From contig NZ_FPCH01000003.1 of NCBI RefSeq assembly GCF_900116175.1, positions 620,001 to 684,000 of the forward strand: 64,000 bases of DNA. Reading direction: 5' to 3'. The stretch comes from Hyphomicrobium facile. Its GTDB lineage: Bacteria; Pseudomonadota; Alphaproteobacteria; Rhizobiales; Hyphomicrobiaceae. Positions 44,603 to 53,680 of this stretch are shown here, piece by piece. The notes beneath the pieces were generated by a model, which did not search any database, was not told the origin of the DNA, and was given only the letters and a program-made list of their open reading frames with translations. The first letter of the stretch is position 1. Each line of letters opens with the position of its first letter. A program made the translations under genes and the position numbers.

Positions 44603-45813
44603 TTATTCTTATTGCTCCTGACGTCTCGTTCCGACCCGCTTCTAATAAGTACAATGTAACCGACGACCGCCGACAGTAGAGAGCCTGCGAGAACGCCCAG
44701 ACGGACTTCCGCGCTCGCATCAGGTTCGGGAAATGCCAGCATGCCGATGAATAGGCTCATGGTAAAACCGATGCCGCCCAAAATAGCTGTGCCCAAAAGC
44801 TGCATCTGGGAGGCTCCGCGGGGCATTTCTCCTAAACCGGTGGCTAGTACAGTTCTGACGGCGCCGTATATTCCGAGTGGCTTGCCGAGGAAAAGACCCA
44901 AGGCGATGCCAATGGGGATTTGCGACAGCATGTCGTCGGCAGACATGCCGCTGAGAGATAGTCCGGCGTTGGCAAAAGCGAAAGTCGGCACAATGAGGAA
45001 GCTGACCCAGGGGCTCAGCGTGTGCTCAAGTCCCTCGAGCGGGCCCTCGGTACCCTTTTTGTTTCCCGTCAGAGGAATTGCGAGCGCGGTTGCGACGCCG
45101 GCCAGTGTCGCGTGGACGCCGGACTTCAACACGCAGAGCCAGACGAAGGCGCCGACGAGCAAATAGGGCCAAGCGCGGATCACGCCCGAACGATTGAGAA
45201 GGACTAGTCCGGCAACGCCGACGGCCGCGAGCGCCAGGGCCTGCATCGAGAGATCGGCTGTGTAGAAGAAGGCGATGATCAGGATCGCTCCGAGATCGTC
45301 GATGATGGCGAGCGCGAGCAGGAACACCTTGAGCGCCGGCGGCACGCGGCTGCCGAGCGCCGCCATGATGCCGACCGCGAAGGCGATGTCGGTCGCCGCA
45401 GGAATTGCCCAGCCGCGAAGCGCGACGGCGTTATCCCAGTTGATGACGGCATAGATCAAGGCCGGAACGACCATACCGCCCAAGGCGCCGACGATCGGCA
45501 GCAGGGCTGCCCGGCGGTTCGAGAGTGCGCCGCGGATCGATTCGCGTTTGATCTCCAGCCCGACGACAAAGAAGAAGACGGACATCAGTCCGTCGTTGAT
45601 CCAATGGATCACCTCCTTCGTCAGGGCGAACGGCGCAATTCCCAGTTGAACGTGCGTCGCGAGCGTTTGGTCGTAGATGCCCTTGAGCGGCGAATTGGCG
45701 ACAATCAGCGCCAATACGGCGGCGCTCAGCAGAACCAATCCTGCAAGGGCTTCGCGATTGATGCCTTGGGCGCTCGTTTCTGGTTTCATTTCGGCCCTCG
45801 CTCCGACACGCAT
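44599..45813 (-). CDS. nhaA: Na+/H+ antiporter NhaA
   Basis: The 404-residue membrane protein is NhaA, exporting Na+ in exchange for H+. About twelve hydrophobic segments are visible. The family motif FFFVVGLEIKRESIRGAL and the ion-binding Asp pair in FLLALAIIDDLGAILIIAFFY are intact, as is AIPAATDIAFAVGIMAALG. Start could be the ATG at 45813 or the one at 45789. It is coupled to the downstream carbonic anhydrase gene. Confidence 0.94.
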   Translation of the reverse strand: MRVGARAEMKPETSAQGINREALAGLVLLSAAVLALIVANSPLKGIYDQTLATHVQLGIAPFALTKEVIHWINDGLMSVFFFVVGLEIKRESIRGALSNRRAALLPIVGALGGMVVPALIYAVINWDNAVALRGWAIPAATDIAFAVGIMAALGSRVPPALKVFLLALAIIDDLGAILIIAFFYTADLSMQALALAAVGVAGLVLLNRSGVIRAWPYLLVGAFVWLCVLKSGVHATLAGVATALAIPLTGNKKGTEGPLEGLEHTLSPWVSFLIVPTFAFANAGLSLSGMSADDMLSQIPIGIALGLFLGKPLGIYGAVRTVLATGLGEMPRGASQMQLLGTAILGGIGFTMSLFIGMLAFPEPDASAEVRLGVLAGSLLSAVVGYIVLIRSGSERDVRSNKNK

Positions 45814-45856
45814 GGTTTGGGACAGGTATGCAAGCCGAAGCCTGGATCAGCAAGGC

Positions 45857-46771
45857 TTACGGCTGGTTGCGCGCGGATTTGCGCAGCGGGAATGCCTGAA
45901 TTTCGTCCGGCGCGAAGCCGGTTTCCCAGTCCACCAGATGGGGCAGCAGATGATCGCTGCCGCGGGAGACCTCGAGCGTTCGCCGCACGCCCGCGATGGC
46001 GTATCCGAGCGCTTGGCTCGGCGATTGTCCAAGCATCAGCTTGGCCGTCAAGCAGCCTGCGAAAATATCGCCGGTGCCGTGGGGAACATCGTTCCATTTG
46101 GCGACGCTGCCGATGAATGCCTCGTCACCGGCGACGAGCACGGTCGCCAGTTGCGACGGTCCGTCCGGTATCGACGTGCCGGCGACGATCGGGCGGATAG
46201 GTTGTTTGTCTGTCGCGTTTTCTTCACGCGAACCGGTATCCACTTCGCTCGAAAACGCTCTAAGCCTGCAAATCGCTTCAAGGGCATCCGCTCGGGATCT
46301 GACGTCGATCCCGGAGAGCCAGGAAAGCTCGAACCGGTTCGGCGTCAGGACGTCGGCGAGGGGGAGCAACAGGTCACGGGTCGCGCTTGCTGCCTGTTCG
46401 TCGATGTAATGGCCTTTCGGATCATCGCCAAAGATCGGGTCGCAAATGTAAGTCAGCGCGGCATTCGATCCCCGCATGCGCTTGACGGCTGCGGCGACGA
46501 TTTCGACGTGCCCGGCGGACGGGAGATAACCCGAGAAGACGGCATCGAAATTTCCGAGCCAGCCATTTTTCTCGAGCGCCCCGATCATATTGCCGAGAAG
46601 GGCCGGATCGAGCGTCATGCCGGCGATATGGGGCCGTATCGGGTGGTTCGAGAGGACGACCGTCGGCAATCCCACGACCTCGATGCCGGCTTGCTGCAGG
46701 GGCGGCATCGTGGCGGTCAGCCCCACGGGATCGCGGGCGACGTATGAGGAAATCATCAGGATTCGGGACAT
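45857..46771 (-). CDS. pdxY: Pyridoxal kinase PdxY with an in-frame repeat-derived insert
   Basis: The 304-residue protein is a PdxY-type pyridoxal kinase, salvaging pyridoxal to the 5'-phosphate. The N-terminus ILMISSYVARDPVGLTA and YICDPIFGDDPKGHYI are typical. The anion-hole GTGDIFAGCLTAKLM near the C-terminus holds the catalytic Asp. Residues 170-190 are encoded by the palindromic repeat copy C and have no counterpart in the known family, which is normally around 285 residues. The insert lies in a loop before the IVAGTSIPDG segment, so activity may be kept. Orientation is away from the mcl gene. Confidence 0.9.
   Translation of the reverse strand: MSRILMISSYVARDPVGLTATMPPLQQAGIEVVGLPTVVLSNHPIRPHIAGMTLDPALLGNMIGALEKNGWLGNFDAVFSGYLPSAGHVEIVAAAVKRMRGSNAALTYICDPIFGDDPKGHYIDEQAASATRDLLLPLADVLTPNRFELSWLSGIDVRSRADALEAICRLRAFSSEVDTGSREENATDKQPIRPIVAGTSIPDGPSQLATVLVAGDEAFIGSVAKWNDVPHGTGDIFAGCLTAKLMLGQSPSQALGYAIAGVRRTLEVSRGSDHLLPHLVDWETGFAPDEIQAFPLRKSARNQP
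46205..46263. repeat. Palindromic repeat element inside pdxY (copy C)
   Basis: Arms GCGTTTTC (46214-46221) and GAAAACGC (46251-46258) flank a core that aligns with copies A and B (TTCTTCACGCGAACCGGT is related to TTCTTTACGCAAACCGGT). It is one base shorter than copy B at the CAT/TG position. In frame with pdxY it encodes RAFSSEVDTGSREENATDKQ, comparable with [19 protein letters not shown] from copy B. Confidence 0.85.
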
Positions 46772-46942
46772 TTGGCCGGCAAGGTCGTTGGAGGGGTCAA
46801 TGTCCTATACCAGCACGCCGGGGACGTACCCAGCCAGAGCACTATGATTCATGTGAAACGCTGTGAAACCATGGTCCCGCTCAAGGTTGCAAAGCGGGAT
46901 GGTTGCGTTGCACAATCCGGCCATTCATCTCGGAGTCGATCC

Positions 46943-47842
46943 ATGGTCATGAGACCGAGACGCAGTGTTCTCTATCTTCCGGGCGACAACGAGCGGGCGC
47001 TGGAGAAAGCGAGAACGCTGCCCGCGGACGCGATCATCATAGATCTCGAAGACTCGGTCGCTCCAGCGAACAAGGAACGGGCGCGTAATCAGGCGATTGC
47101 GGCCATTCATGAGGGCGGCTTCGGGTCCCGAGAGGTGATCCTGCGCGTCAATCCGATCGAAACGCCCTGGGGGATGGTGGATCTTCACGCGGCGATCGCG
47201 GCGGTTCCAGACGCGATCCTCATCCCGAAGGTTTCAAACTCGGGCGATATCTTGGGTACCGCGAAGGTCGTCAAGGCGGCGGAGGCCGATCCGCGCATCA
47301 GGCTCTGGGCGATGATCGAAACGCCGATGGGCATCATCAACGCCAAGGAAATCGCGGCGTGCGGCCCTGATCCCGACAACCGGCTCGTCTGTTTGGTTCT
47401 CGGCACGAACGACCTTTTGAAGGAAAGCAGGGCGCTCGCCAGCAGCAACCGTTTCGCGGTCGTTCCCTGGCTCGCGATGACGCTCGTCGCGGCGCGCGCC
47501 TACGGGCTCGACGTAATCGATGGCGTGTACAACGATTTCAAGGATGATTTGGGTTTTCGAGCGGAATGCGAGCACGGCCGGACGCTCGGCATGGACGGGA
47601 AAACGTTAATCCATCCCTCGCAGGTGGTGCCGTGCAACGAGGTCTTTTCGCCGACCGAGGAGGAAATTGCGTGGGCGCGCAAGATCATCAGGGCCTTCGA
47701 AGAGCCCGAGAACGCGCGCAAGGGCGTCATCACGGTCGAGGGCCGCATGGTCGAGCGGCTGCACCTCGTCATGGCGAAGCGGGTCGCGGCGATTGCCGAG
47801 GCGATCAGCGCTCGCTCCAAAGTGGAAGAGCCCTGGTTCTGA
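46943..47842 (+). CDS. HpcH/HpaI-CitE family CoA ester lyase (Mcl2-like)
   Basis: The 299-residue protein is a CitE-like CoA ester lyase. It begins RPRRSVLYLPGDNERALEKARTL, with the conserved metal site in IIIDLEDSVAP and LILRVNPIET-like segments, then ILIPKVSNSG and IETPMGIINAKEI. This subtype resembles (3S)-malyl-CoA thioesterase (Mcl2) of Rhodobacter, which works with malyl-CoA lyase in the ethylmalonyl-CoA pathway. A citramalyl- or malyl-CoA lyase activity is the alternative. I chose the ATG at 46943, with GGAG 8 bases before it. The downstream gene mch supports this pathway. Confidence 0.82.
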   Translation: MVMRPRRSVLYLPGDNERALEKARTLPADAIIIDLEDSVAPANKERARNQAIAAIHEGGFGSREVILRVNPIETPWGMVDLHAAIAAVPDAILIPKVSNSGDILGTAKVVKAAEADPRIRLWAMIETPMGIINAKEIAACGPDPDNRLVCLVLGTNDLLKESRALASSNRFAVVPWLAMTLVAARAYGLDVIDGVYNDFKDDLGFRAECEHGRTLGMDGKTLIHPSQVVPCNEVFSPTEEEIAWARKIIRAFEEPENARKGVITVEGRMVERLHLVMAKRVAAIAEAISARSKVEEPWF

Positions 47843-48036
47843 TCAGCGGCGGCCGCTTCCCCCTCCTCCCCTTCTCTCGGGTCTTCTGCGGCCCTAGAGC
47901 GCGTCCTCCAATGGCGAAAAAAGTTGCGGTTGCGGGTGGACATCCCGAAAAAGACTGGCCGAAAAAGGCTGACCGAAAAAGACGTAAATAGCCGAAGCCC
48001 GGTTTCTGGGGCTTTCCGAAATACAAGGCGGGGACG

Positions 48037-49101
48037 ATGGCCGGGACAAAGACCAACGCAGGCAATTTCTTCGAAGATTTCACATACGGCCAAGTCATCC
48101 ATCACGCGACGCCTAGGACCGTCACCGACGGCGACGTCGCGCTTTACACCGCCCTTTACGGTTCCCGGTTCGCCGTCCAATCGGCCGACACCTTCGCGAA
48201 GGCCCTCGGATATCCGAGGGCGCCACTCGACGACATGCTGACGTTTCATGTCGTCTTCGGGAAGACGACGCCCGATATCTCGCTCAACGCCATCGCGAAC
48301 CTCGGTTACGCCGATTGCCGGTTTCTGAAGCCGGTCTACCCTGGCGATACGTTGTCTTCGACGTCGGAGGTCATCGGTCTCAAGGAAAATTCGAATGGCG
48401 AGACGGGCACCGTCTACGTGCGTTCGACGGGACGCAATCAGCACGATGAAATCGTGCTCGAATATTGCCGTTGGGTGATGGTGCGCAAGCGCACCAAGGG
48501 TTCGCCGGCGCCGGAAGCAGTCGTACCGAAGTTGCCCGAACGGGTCGACCCGCAGGACTTGGGCCGCGCCGTGCCGCCGCTCGATATCAGCAAATACGAT
48601 TTCGCCCTGTCGGGCTCGCCGCATCGCTGGGAAGACTACGAGCCGGGCGAGAAGATCGACCACGTCGACGGCATGACGCTCGAAGAAGCCGAGCACCAGA
48701 CGGCGACGCGGCTTTATCAGAACACCGCCAAGGTGCACTTCAATCAGCACACGGAATCCAAGGGGCGTTTCGGCAAGCGCATCGTCTATGGCGGCGTCGT
48801 GATCTCGCTCGTTCGGGCGCTGTCCTACAACGGCCTCGGCAACGCGTTCCATCTCGCCGCGATCAATGGCGGACGTCATGTGGCGCCGACATTCGCAGGC
48901 GATACGATCTACGCCTGGTCGGAGGTGCTTGAAAAAGCTGAAATTCCAGACCGCAAGGACATTGGTGCGCTGCGTGTCCGGCTCGTCGGCGTCAAAAACC
49001 AGGATTGTGCGTCGCTGCCGCTCAAAACCCCGGCGGGCGAGTACGCGGAGGGGGTTGTCCTCGATCTCGATACGTGGCTTTTGCTGCCTCGGCGGGTGTA
49101 A
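48037..49101 (+). CDS. mch: Mesaconyl-CoA hydratase (beta-methylmalyl-CoA dehydratase), MaoC family
   Basis: The 354-residue protein has two MaoC-like hotdog domains. From memory it matches the mesaconyl-CoA hydratase of Rhodobacter closely, from the start AGTKTNAGNFFEDFTYGQ through TPRTVTDGDVALYTALYGSRF and VFGKTTPDISLNAIANLGYA. That enzyme interconverts mesaconyl-CoA and beta-methylmalyl-CoA in the ethylmalonyl-CoA pathway for C2 assimilation. The second half has EAEHQTATRLYQNTAKVHFN with the catalytic-type residues. The symbol mch is also used for a different enzyme in methylotrophs. The gene follows the CoA ester lyase by 194 bases. Confidence 0.9.
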   Translation: MAGTKTNAGNFFEDFTYGQVIHHATPRTVTDGDVALYTALYGSRFAVQSADTFAKALGYPRAPLDDMLTFHVVFGKTTPDISLNAIANLGYADCRFLKPVYPGDTLSSTSEVIGLKENSNGETGTVYVRSTGRNQHDEIVLEYCRWVMVRKRTKGSPAPEAVVPKLPERVDPQDLGRAVPPLDISKYDFALSGSPHRWEDYEPGEKIDHVDGMTLEEAEHQTATRLYQNTAKVHFNQHTESKGRFGKRIVYGGVVISLVRALSYNGLGNAFHLAAINGGRHVAPTFAGDTIYAWSEVLEKAEIPDRKDIGALRVRLVGVKNQDCASLPLKTPAGEYAEGVVLDLDTWLLLPRRV

Positions 49102-49184
49102 GCGGTACTCGGCACTGGGTCAGCGTGAGGCCGTTCGCGGCGGTTCAACCGTCCGGCGGTACGTGATGCAAGGGGAGCAGTCGC

Positions 49185-49712
49185 ATGAAGATCGGAACGA
49201 CGGCAGCTGCAGCGGCGGCGATCTTTCTCCTTGCTGGACTCCCGAAGGCGGAAGCGATTGGTGAAACCGCGGTCGCCGAGATCAAGTTTGCCAACGGCAG
49301 CAGCGCAGGCACCATCACGCTGACGGAAATCGCTGCGGGCGTTCTCCTGAAGATCGATCTCAAAGGATTGACGCCCGGCGCGCACGGACTGCACCTTCAC
49401 GAAGCCGGCAAGTGCGAAGGCGATTTTTCATCCGCGGGCGCCATTTACAACCCGCTCGGGGCGAGGCACGGTTTCCTCAACGAGGAAGGTCCGATGGCGG
49501 GGGATTTGCCGAATGTCGTCGCAGGCCCTGACGGCATAGCATTGGCCGAGATCCTGAGCCCCTACCTGCATCTCACCAAAGATACCGAAGACACGCTTTT
49601 CGATGCCGACGGCTCGTCGCTCGTATTGTTCGAAAAAGCCGACGATTATCAGACCGATCCCGAAGGCGGGGCAGAGCCCCGAATTGCCTGCGGCGTCCTC
49701 AAAGCGCAGTAA
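49185..49712 (+). CDS. Superoxide dismutase (Cu/Zn)-like protein lacking key metal ligands
   Basis: The 175-residue secreted protein has the SodC fold signature HGLHLHEAGKCEG, and a signal peptide (residues about 1-24). Cys77 and Cys169 form the expected disulfide and the C-terminus ends RIACGV, as in SodC. However, three of the metal-binding histidines are replaced. The bridging His (SAGGHFNP in relatives) is Ile87, the zinc His (GPHAGDLPN) is Met104, and the copper His (LVIHxKADDY) is Phe149. His70, His72, His95 and Asp107 remain. An active dismutase is therefore unlikely. A role as a structural or metal-binding protein is inferred. Confidence 0.8.
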   Translation: MKIGTTAAAAAAIFLLAGLPKAEAIGETAVAEIKFANGSSAGTITLTEIAAGVLLKIDLKGLTPGAHGLHLHEAGKCEGDFSSAGAIYNPLGARHGFLNEEGPMAGDLPNVVAGPDGIALAEILSPYLHLTKDTEDTLFDADGSSLVLFEKADDYQTDPEGGAEPRIACGVLKAQ

Positions 49713-49886
49713 GCAACGCCGTCGCCGCCGATTCTTCGTGATTTGTGCGTCGTGATTTGCACGTTGATCACTCGTTTGTCCGGTTCGCTTCGATAACGAT
49801 TGGGCAAGATTTCTTATACAATCTGGCTACGTTGACGCCGGGCTTGCGCCGGCGAGGCGCGCGACGAGCTTCGAAGCGAGACTTCA

Positions 49887-50864
49887 GTGCCAAGCAAAGT
49901 TGCCATTATGGGCGCTGGGATGGCCGGGCTGTCGTGCGCGCGTACGCTTCTGCGGGCGGCCTTTGCCGTCGATGTCTTCGAGCAAGACCGAAATATCGGC
50001 GGTCGCATCGCAACGATCCGCATCGGCAACGATACGTTCGATCACGGGGCGCAGTACCTCTCCGGGCGTTCGGAAGGATTTCAAGCATTTCTCGATGAGA
50101 TTTCCGGCCTCGGCCACGCGGGTCAGTGGGCGCCGCGTGCGACGAGCAACGGGATGCGGGCGGAAGCACAAAGCCAGCCGTGGGTCGTCGGCATGCCCGG
50201 AATGTCGTCGCTTTTCCGGCCGCTCGTCGAGGGGGTGCGCGTGACGACCGGCCGGCACGTTCAGTCACTCGAGCGGCGCGATAGCGGCTGGCACCTTTGG
50301 TTCGAGGATCAAACATCGGCCGGTCCGTTCGATGCCGTCGCCGTTGCGGTGCCTGTGGCGCAAGCGCGGAAGCTTCTCGGGCGCATCGGTGAATTCGCGG
50401 CGCCGCTCGCGGACGTGCACATGACGCCCTGCTGGGCCTCGATGGTGCGGATCGAGGAGAAGGTCTTTCCGGCTCAAGACGTCTTCACGGATATGTCGGA
50501 GACCATCCGGTGGATCGCCCGTAACAATACGAAGCCCGGCCGTAACCCGGCGGGCGAAAATCTCGTCATCCATGCTTCGCCCGCCTGGAGTTCGCAGGCG
50601 GAGGATGCCGATCCCGACGATGTCGCGGCAGAGCTTTGGAGCCAGGTCAGCTACGCCTTGGATCTGCCACCCGTCAGACCGTCGCGGATGACGGCGCATC
50701 TTTGGCGTCAGGGGCTCGTCGATCGGCCGCTCGGGAAGTCGCATCTCTATTCCCCAGAGCACAGGGCCGGCGTTGCCGGTGACTGGTGCCTCGGGGCGTC
50801 CGCCGAGCATGCCTTCGAAAGCGGCGACGGGCTCGGCCGGGCGATCGTCAATTCGCTGGCTTAG
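49887..50864 (+). CDS. NAD(P)/FAD-dependent oxidoreductase (renalase-like)
   Basis: The 325-residue flavoprotein has an N-terminal FAD dinucleotide fold, VAIMGAGMAGLSCARTLLRAA, with the acidic residue at the end of the second strand (FEQDRNIGGRIAT). The pattern NDTFDHGAQYLSGRSEGFQAFL is typical of renalase/amine-oxidase-type proteins. The C-terminal region ends GDWCLGASAEHAFESGDGLGRAIV, the second FAD contact. The substrate is unknown. GTG start at 49887. It lies just before the sdh operon and may be co-transcribed with it. Confidence 0.83.
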   Translation: MPSKVAIMGAGMAGLSCARTLLRAAFAVDVFEQDRNIGGRIATIRIGNDTFDHGAQYLSGRSEGFQAFLDEISGLGHAGQWAPRATSNGMRAEAQSQPWVVGMPGMSSLFRPLVEGVRVTTGRHVQSLERRDSGWHLWFEDQTSAGPFDAVAVAVPVAQARKLLGRIGEFAAPLADVHMTPCWASMVRIEEKVFPAQDVFTDMSETIRWIARNNTKPGRNPAGENLVIHASPAWSSQAEDADPDDVAAELWSQVSYALDLPPVRPSRMTAHLWRQGLVDRPLGKSHLYSPEHRAGVAGDWCLGASAEHAFESGDGLGRAIVNSLA

Positions 50865-50949
50865 TCCGACTCTCTGTGGCATTTGGCGAATTGCCGCGCT
50901 CGCTTCGAGCCGCTACACGTTTGCTCCACACGCATCAGAAGGACGTCCG

Positions 50950-51360
50950 ATGGAGGCTACATCAGGCCGCGGCGTGCGACCCGAGCGGCCGCTTTCGCCA
51001 CACCTTCAAATCTATTCTCCGCTCATCAACATGGTGATGTCGATCCTGCATCGCATCACTGGCGCGGCGCTTTACGCAGGTTCGCTGCTGCTCGCGTGGT
51101 GGTTGATCGCGGCGGCGTCCGGTCCCGACTATTACAACTATGTCTCGAGCTGGTTCGCCACCTGGGCCGGCAAGATCATTCTTCTCGGATATACGTGGGC
51201 TCTCATGAACCACATGCTGGGCGGCTTGCGTCACCTCCTTTGGGATACGGGGCACGGCTACAATCTCAAGACGATCGACATCCTCTGCTGGGGCTCGCTC
51301 GCAGCATCCTTCCTGCTGACCGCCATCATCTGGGCGTTCGTCGCTCTCGGGGGCATCTGA
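50950..51360 (+). CDS. sdhC: Succinate dehydrogenase cytochrome b556 subunit
   Basis: The 136-residue protein is SdhC, a three-helix membrane anchor that holds heme b and the quinone site with SdhD. RPLSPHLQIYSP and SILHRITGAALYAGSLLLAW are family signatures. HMLGGLRHLLWDTGHG carries the heme-ligand His. I start at the ATG at 50950, preceded by AAGGA. The stop shares one base with the sdhD ATG. It opens the sdhCDAB operon. Confidence 0.94.
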   Translation: MEATSGRGVRPERPLSPHLQIYSPLINMVMSILHRITGAALYAGSLLLAWWLIAAASGPDYYNYVSSWFATWAGKIILLGYTWALMNHMLGGLRHLLWDTGHGYNLKTIDILCWGSLAASFLLTAIIWAFVALGGI

Positions 51361-51743
51361 TGAAAACGATGCGCACGCCGCTGAAGAAGGTTCGCTACCT
51401 CGGGTCGGCGAAAGAAGGCGCGGATCACTTTTGGAAGCTGCGCGTGACGTCGGTTGCCAACGTATTCCTCGGCATCTTCCTCGTTTGGCTGATCGTGTCG
51501 CTGCTCGGCGCCGATTACGCGACCGTGCGCCAGAAGCTCGGAAATCCGCTGATCGCGCTGGCGTTGCTTGGGCTCATCCTGTCCGGCACCATTCACATGC
51601 GCCTCGGCATGCAATCGATCATTGAAGACTATGTGCACGCGGAAGGGCCGAAACTTGCAGCCCTCATGCTGAATACATTCTTTGCGATTTTCATCGCGCT
51701 CGCGAGCGTGTTCGCAATTTTGAAACTGAGCTTTGGAGCCTGA
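51360..51743 (+). CDS. sdhD: Succinate dehydrogenase membrane anchor subunit
   Basis: The 127-residue SdhD has three hydrophobic segments and the signature [18 protein letters not shown] with the His and Asp-Tyr typical of the quinone site. [27 protein letters not shown] is the alphaproteobacterial N-terminus. Its start overlaps the sdhC stop by 1 base, and sdhA follows after 5 bases, so C-D-A are tightly coupled. Confidence 0.93.
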   Translation: MKTMRTPLKKVRYLGSAKEGADHFWKLRVTSVANVFLGIFLVWLIVSLLGADYATVRQKLGNPLIALALLGLILSGTIHMRLGMQSIIEDYVHAEGPKLAALMLNTFFAIFIALASVFAILKLSFGA

Positions 51744-51748
51744 GACCG

Positions 51749-53596
51749 ATGTCGGCAGCGAATGGCAAAGCCAATGGTGCGATTGCCGCGCCTTCCCAGG
51801 TCGGCAAGGCCTATCCCGTACAGGATCATGTCTACGACGTCGTCGTTGTCGGCGCGGGCGGCGCGGGACTTCGCGCCACGCTCGGCTGTGCCGAGGCGGG
51901 ACTTAAAACCGCGTGCGTGACGAAGGTTTTTCCGACCCGTTCGCACACCGTCGCGGCGCAAGGCGGCGTTGCCGCTGCGCTCGGCAACATGGGTCGCGAC
52001 GACTGGCGCTGGCACATGTACGACACCGTCAAGGGCTCCGATTGGCTCGGCGACCAGGACGCGATTGAATATCTTTGCCGGAACGCTCCCGCCGCCGTTT
52101 ACGAACTCGAGCATTACGGCGTTCCGTTCTCGCGCACCGAAGACGGCAAGATCTATCAGCGGCCTTTCGGCGGCATGACCACCGATTACGGCGAGGGTCC
52201 GCCCGCGCAGCGCACGTGCGCCGCCGCCGATCGCACCGGTCACGCGATGCTGCATACGCTCTACGGCCAGTCACTCCGGCAGTCGGCCGAGTTCTTCATC
52301 GAGTATTTCGCGCTCGATCTGATCATGGATCGCGACGGGGTTTGCCGGGGCATCATGGCGCTCAATCTCGACGACGGCACCGTGCATCGTTTCCGCGCGA
52401 AGAAGACCATTCTCGCGACGGGCGGATATGGACGTACGTATTTTTCGTGCACATCGGCGCATACGTGCACGGGCGACGGCAACGCGATGGTTCTGCGCGC
52501 CGGCCTGCCGCTTCAGGACATGGAATTCGTGCAATTCCATCCGACCGGAATTTACGGCGCGGGCGTGCTGATTACGGAAGGTGCGCGCGGCGAAGGCGGA
52601 TATCTCACCAACTCGAAGGGCGAGCGCTTCATGGAGCGTTACGCGCCGCACGCGAAGGATCTCGCGTCGCGGGACGTCGTCTCGCGCTCGATGACGATCG
52701 AAATTCGTGAGGGCCGCGGCGTCGGTCCGGAAGCAGATCACATCTATCTGCATCTCGACCATCTCGATCCGAAAATTCTAGCCGAGCGTTTGCCGGGAAT
52801 CACCGAGAACGCGAAAGTCTTTGCCGGCGTCGATCTTCGCCGTCAGCCGATCCCCGTGCTGCCGACGGTTCATTACAACATGGGCGGCATACCGACGAAT
52901 TATCACGGTGAAGTCCTGACCAAGAAGGACGGCGATCCAGATCACGTGGTGCCGGGCCTGATGGCGATCGGCGAAGCGGCGTGCGTATCGGTGCATGGCG
53001 CCAACCGCTTGGGCTCGAACTCGCTGATCGATCTCGTCGTCTTCGGTCGCGCGGCCGGGCTTCGCTGCGCGGAGACGATCGAATCGGGCGCGTCGCAGCC
53101 CGATATGGCGAAAGACGCCAACGAGCCGGCGCTCGCGCGGCTCGACCGCTTCCGTTACGCCAAGGGCTCAACGCCGACGGCGGCGCTCAGGCTCCGCATG
53201 CAGAAGACCATGCAAGCGAACTGCGCGGTGTTCCGCGACGGACCGGTGCTGAAAGAGGGCGTCGAGAAGATCAATGCGGTGTGGCGCGACGCTGCCGACA
53301 TTTCGGTCACGGATCGTTCGCTCGTTTGGAATTCGGACCTCGTCGAAACGCTCGAGTTCGACAACTTGATCTCGCAGGCTGCGGTGACGGTCGTCGGGGC
53401 GGAGAACCGCAAGGAGAGCCGGGGCGCACACGCGCGCGAGGACTATCCGAAGCGCGATGACGTCAACTGGATGAAGCACACGCTCACCTGGGCCGATTAC
53501 GCGACGAAGACCGTCAAGATCGACGACAGGCCGGTGCATACCAAGACGATGACCAACGAGGTCAAGTACATCGAGCCGAAGGCGCGGGTTTATTAA
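51749..53596 (+). CDS. sdhA: Succinate dehydrogenase flavoprotein subunit
   Basis: The 615-residue protein is SdhA, with covalently bound FAD, oxidising succinate to fumarate. [20 protein letters not shown] is the FAD motif, and [21 protein letters not shown] contains the His to which FAD is attached. [18 protein letters not shown] and [18 protein letters not shown] are catalytic-site signatures. The C-terminus ends YIEPKARVY. It is normally followed directly by sdhB. Here a 199-residue unknown gene lies between. Confidence 0.97.
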   Translation: MSAANGKANGAIAAPSQVGKAYPVQDHVYDVVVVGAGGAGLRATLGCAEAGLKTACVTKVFPTRSHTVAAQGGVAAALGNMGRDDWRWHMYDTVKGSDWLGDQDAIEYLCRNAPAAVYELEHYGVPFSRTEDGKIYQRPFGGMTTDYGEGPPAQRTCAAADRTGHAMLHTLYGQSLRQSAEFFIEYFALDLIMDRDGVCRGIMALNLDDGTVHRFRAKKTILATGGYGRTYFSCTSAHTCTGDGNAMVLRAGLPLQDMEFVQFHPTGIYGAGVLITEGARGEGGYLTNSKGERFMERYAPHAKDLASRDVVSRSMTIEIREGRGVGPEADHIYLHLDHLDPKILAERLPGITENAKVFAGVDLRRQPIPVLPTVHYNMGGIPTNYHGEVLTKKDGDPDHVVPGLMAIGEAACVSVHGANRLGSNSLIDLVVFGRAAGLRCAETIESGASQPDMAKDANEPALARLDRFRYAKGSTPTAALRLRMQKTMQANCAVFRDGPVLKEGVEKINAVWRDAADISVTDRSLVWNSDLVETLEFDNLISQAAVTVVGAENRKESRGAHAREDYPKRDDVNWMKHTLTWADYATKTVKIDDRPVHTKTMTNEVKYIEPKARVY

Positions 53597-53680
53597 GCGG
53601 TTCTGGATGGCGCGAGTACAAATAGCGCCGTCACGGGAAGTCGCCTATGGTGCGGCCGCTACTCAGGAGGCGCATCAGGC

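Noticed and set aside
45677-46747. 356-codon plus-strand frame over pdxY and the start of nhaA
   Set aside because: Shadow of pdxY and nhaA on the other strand, with no family match.
47911-47991. 27-codon Lys-rich frame between mcl and mch
   Set aside because: Too short, repetitive AAA/CGA codons and no ribosome binding site.
47500-48879. 459-codon open frame on the minus strand across mcl and mch
   Set aside because: It overlaps two well-supported genes and has no recognisable domain; a shadow of high-GC third positions.
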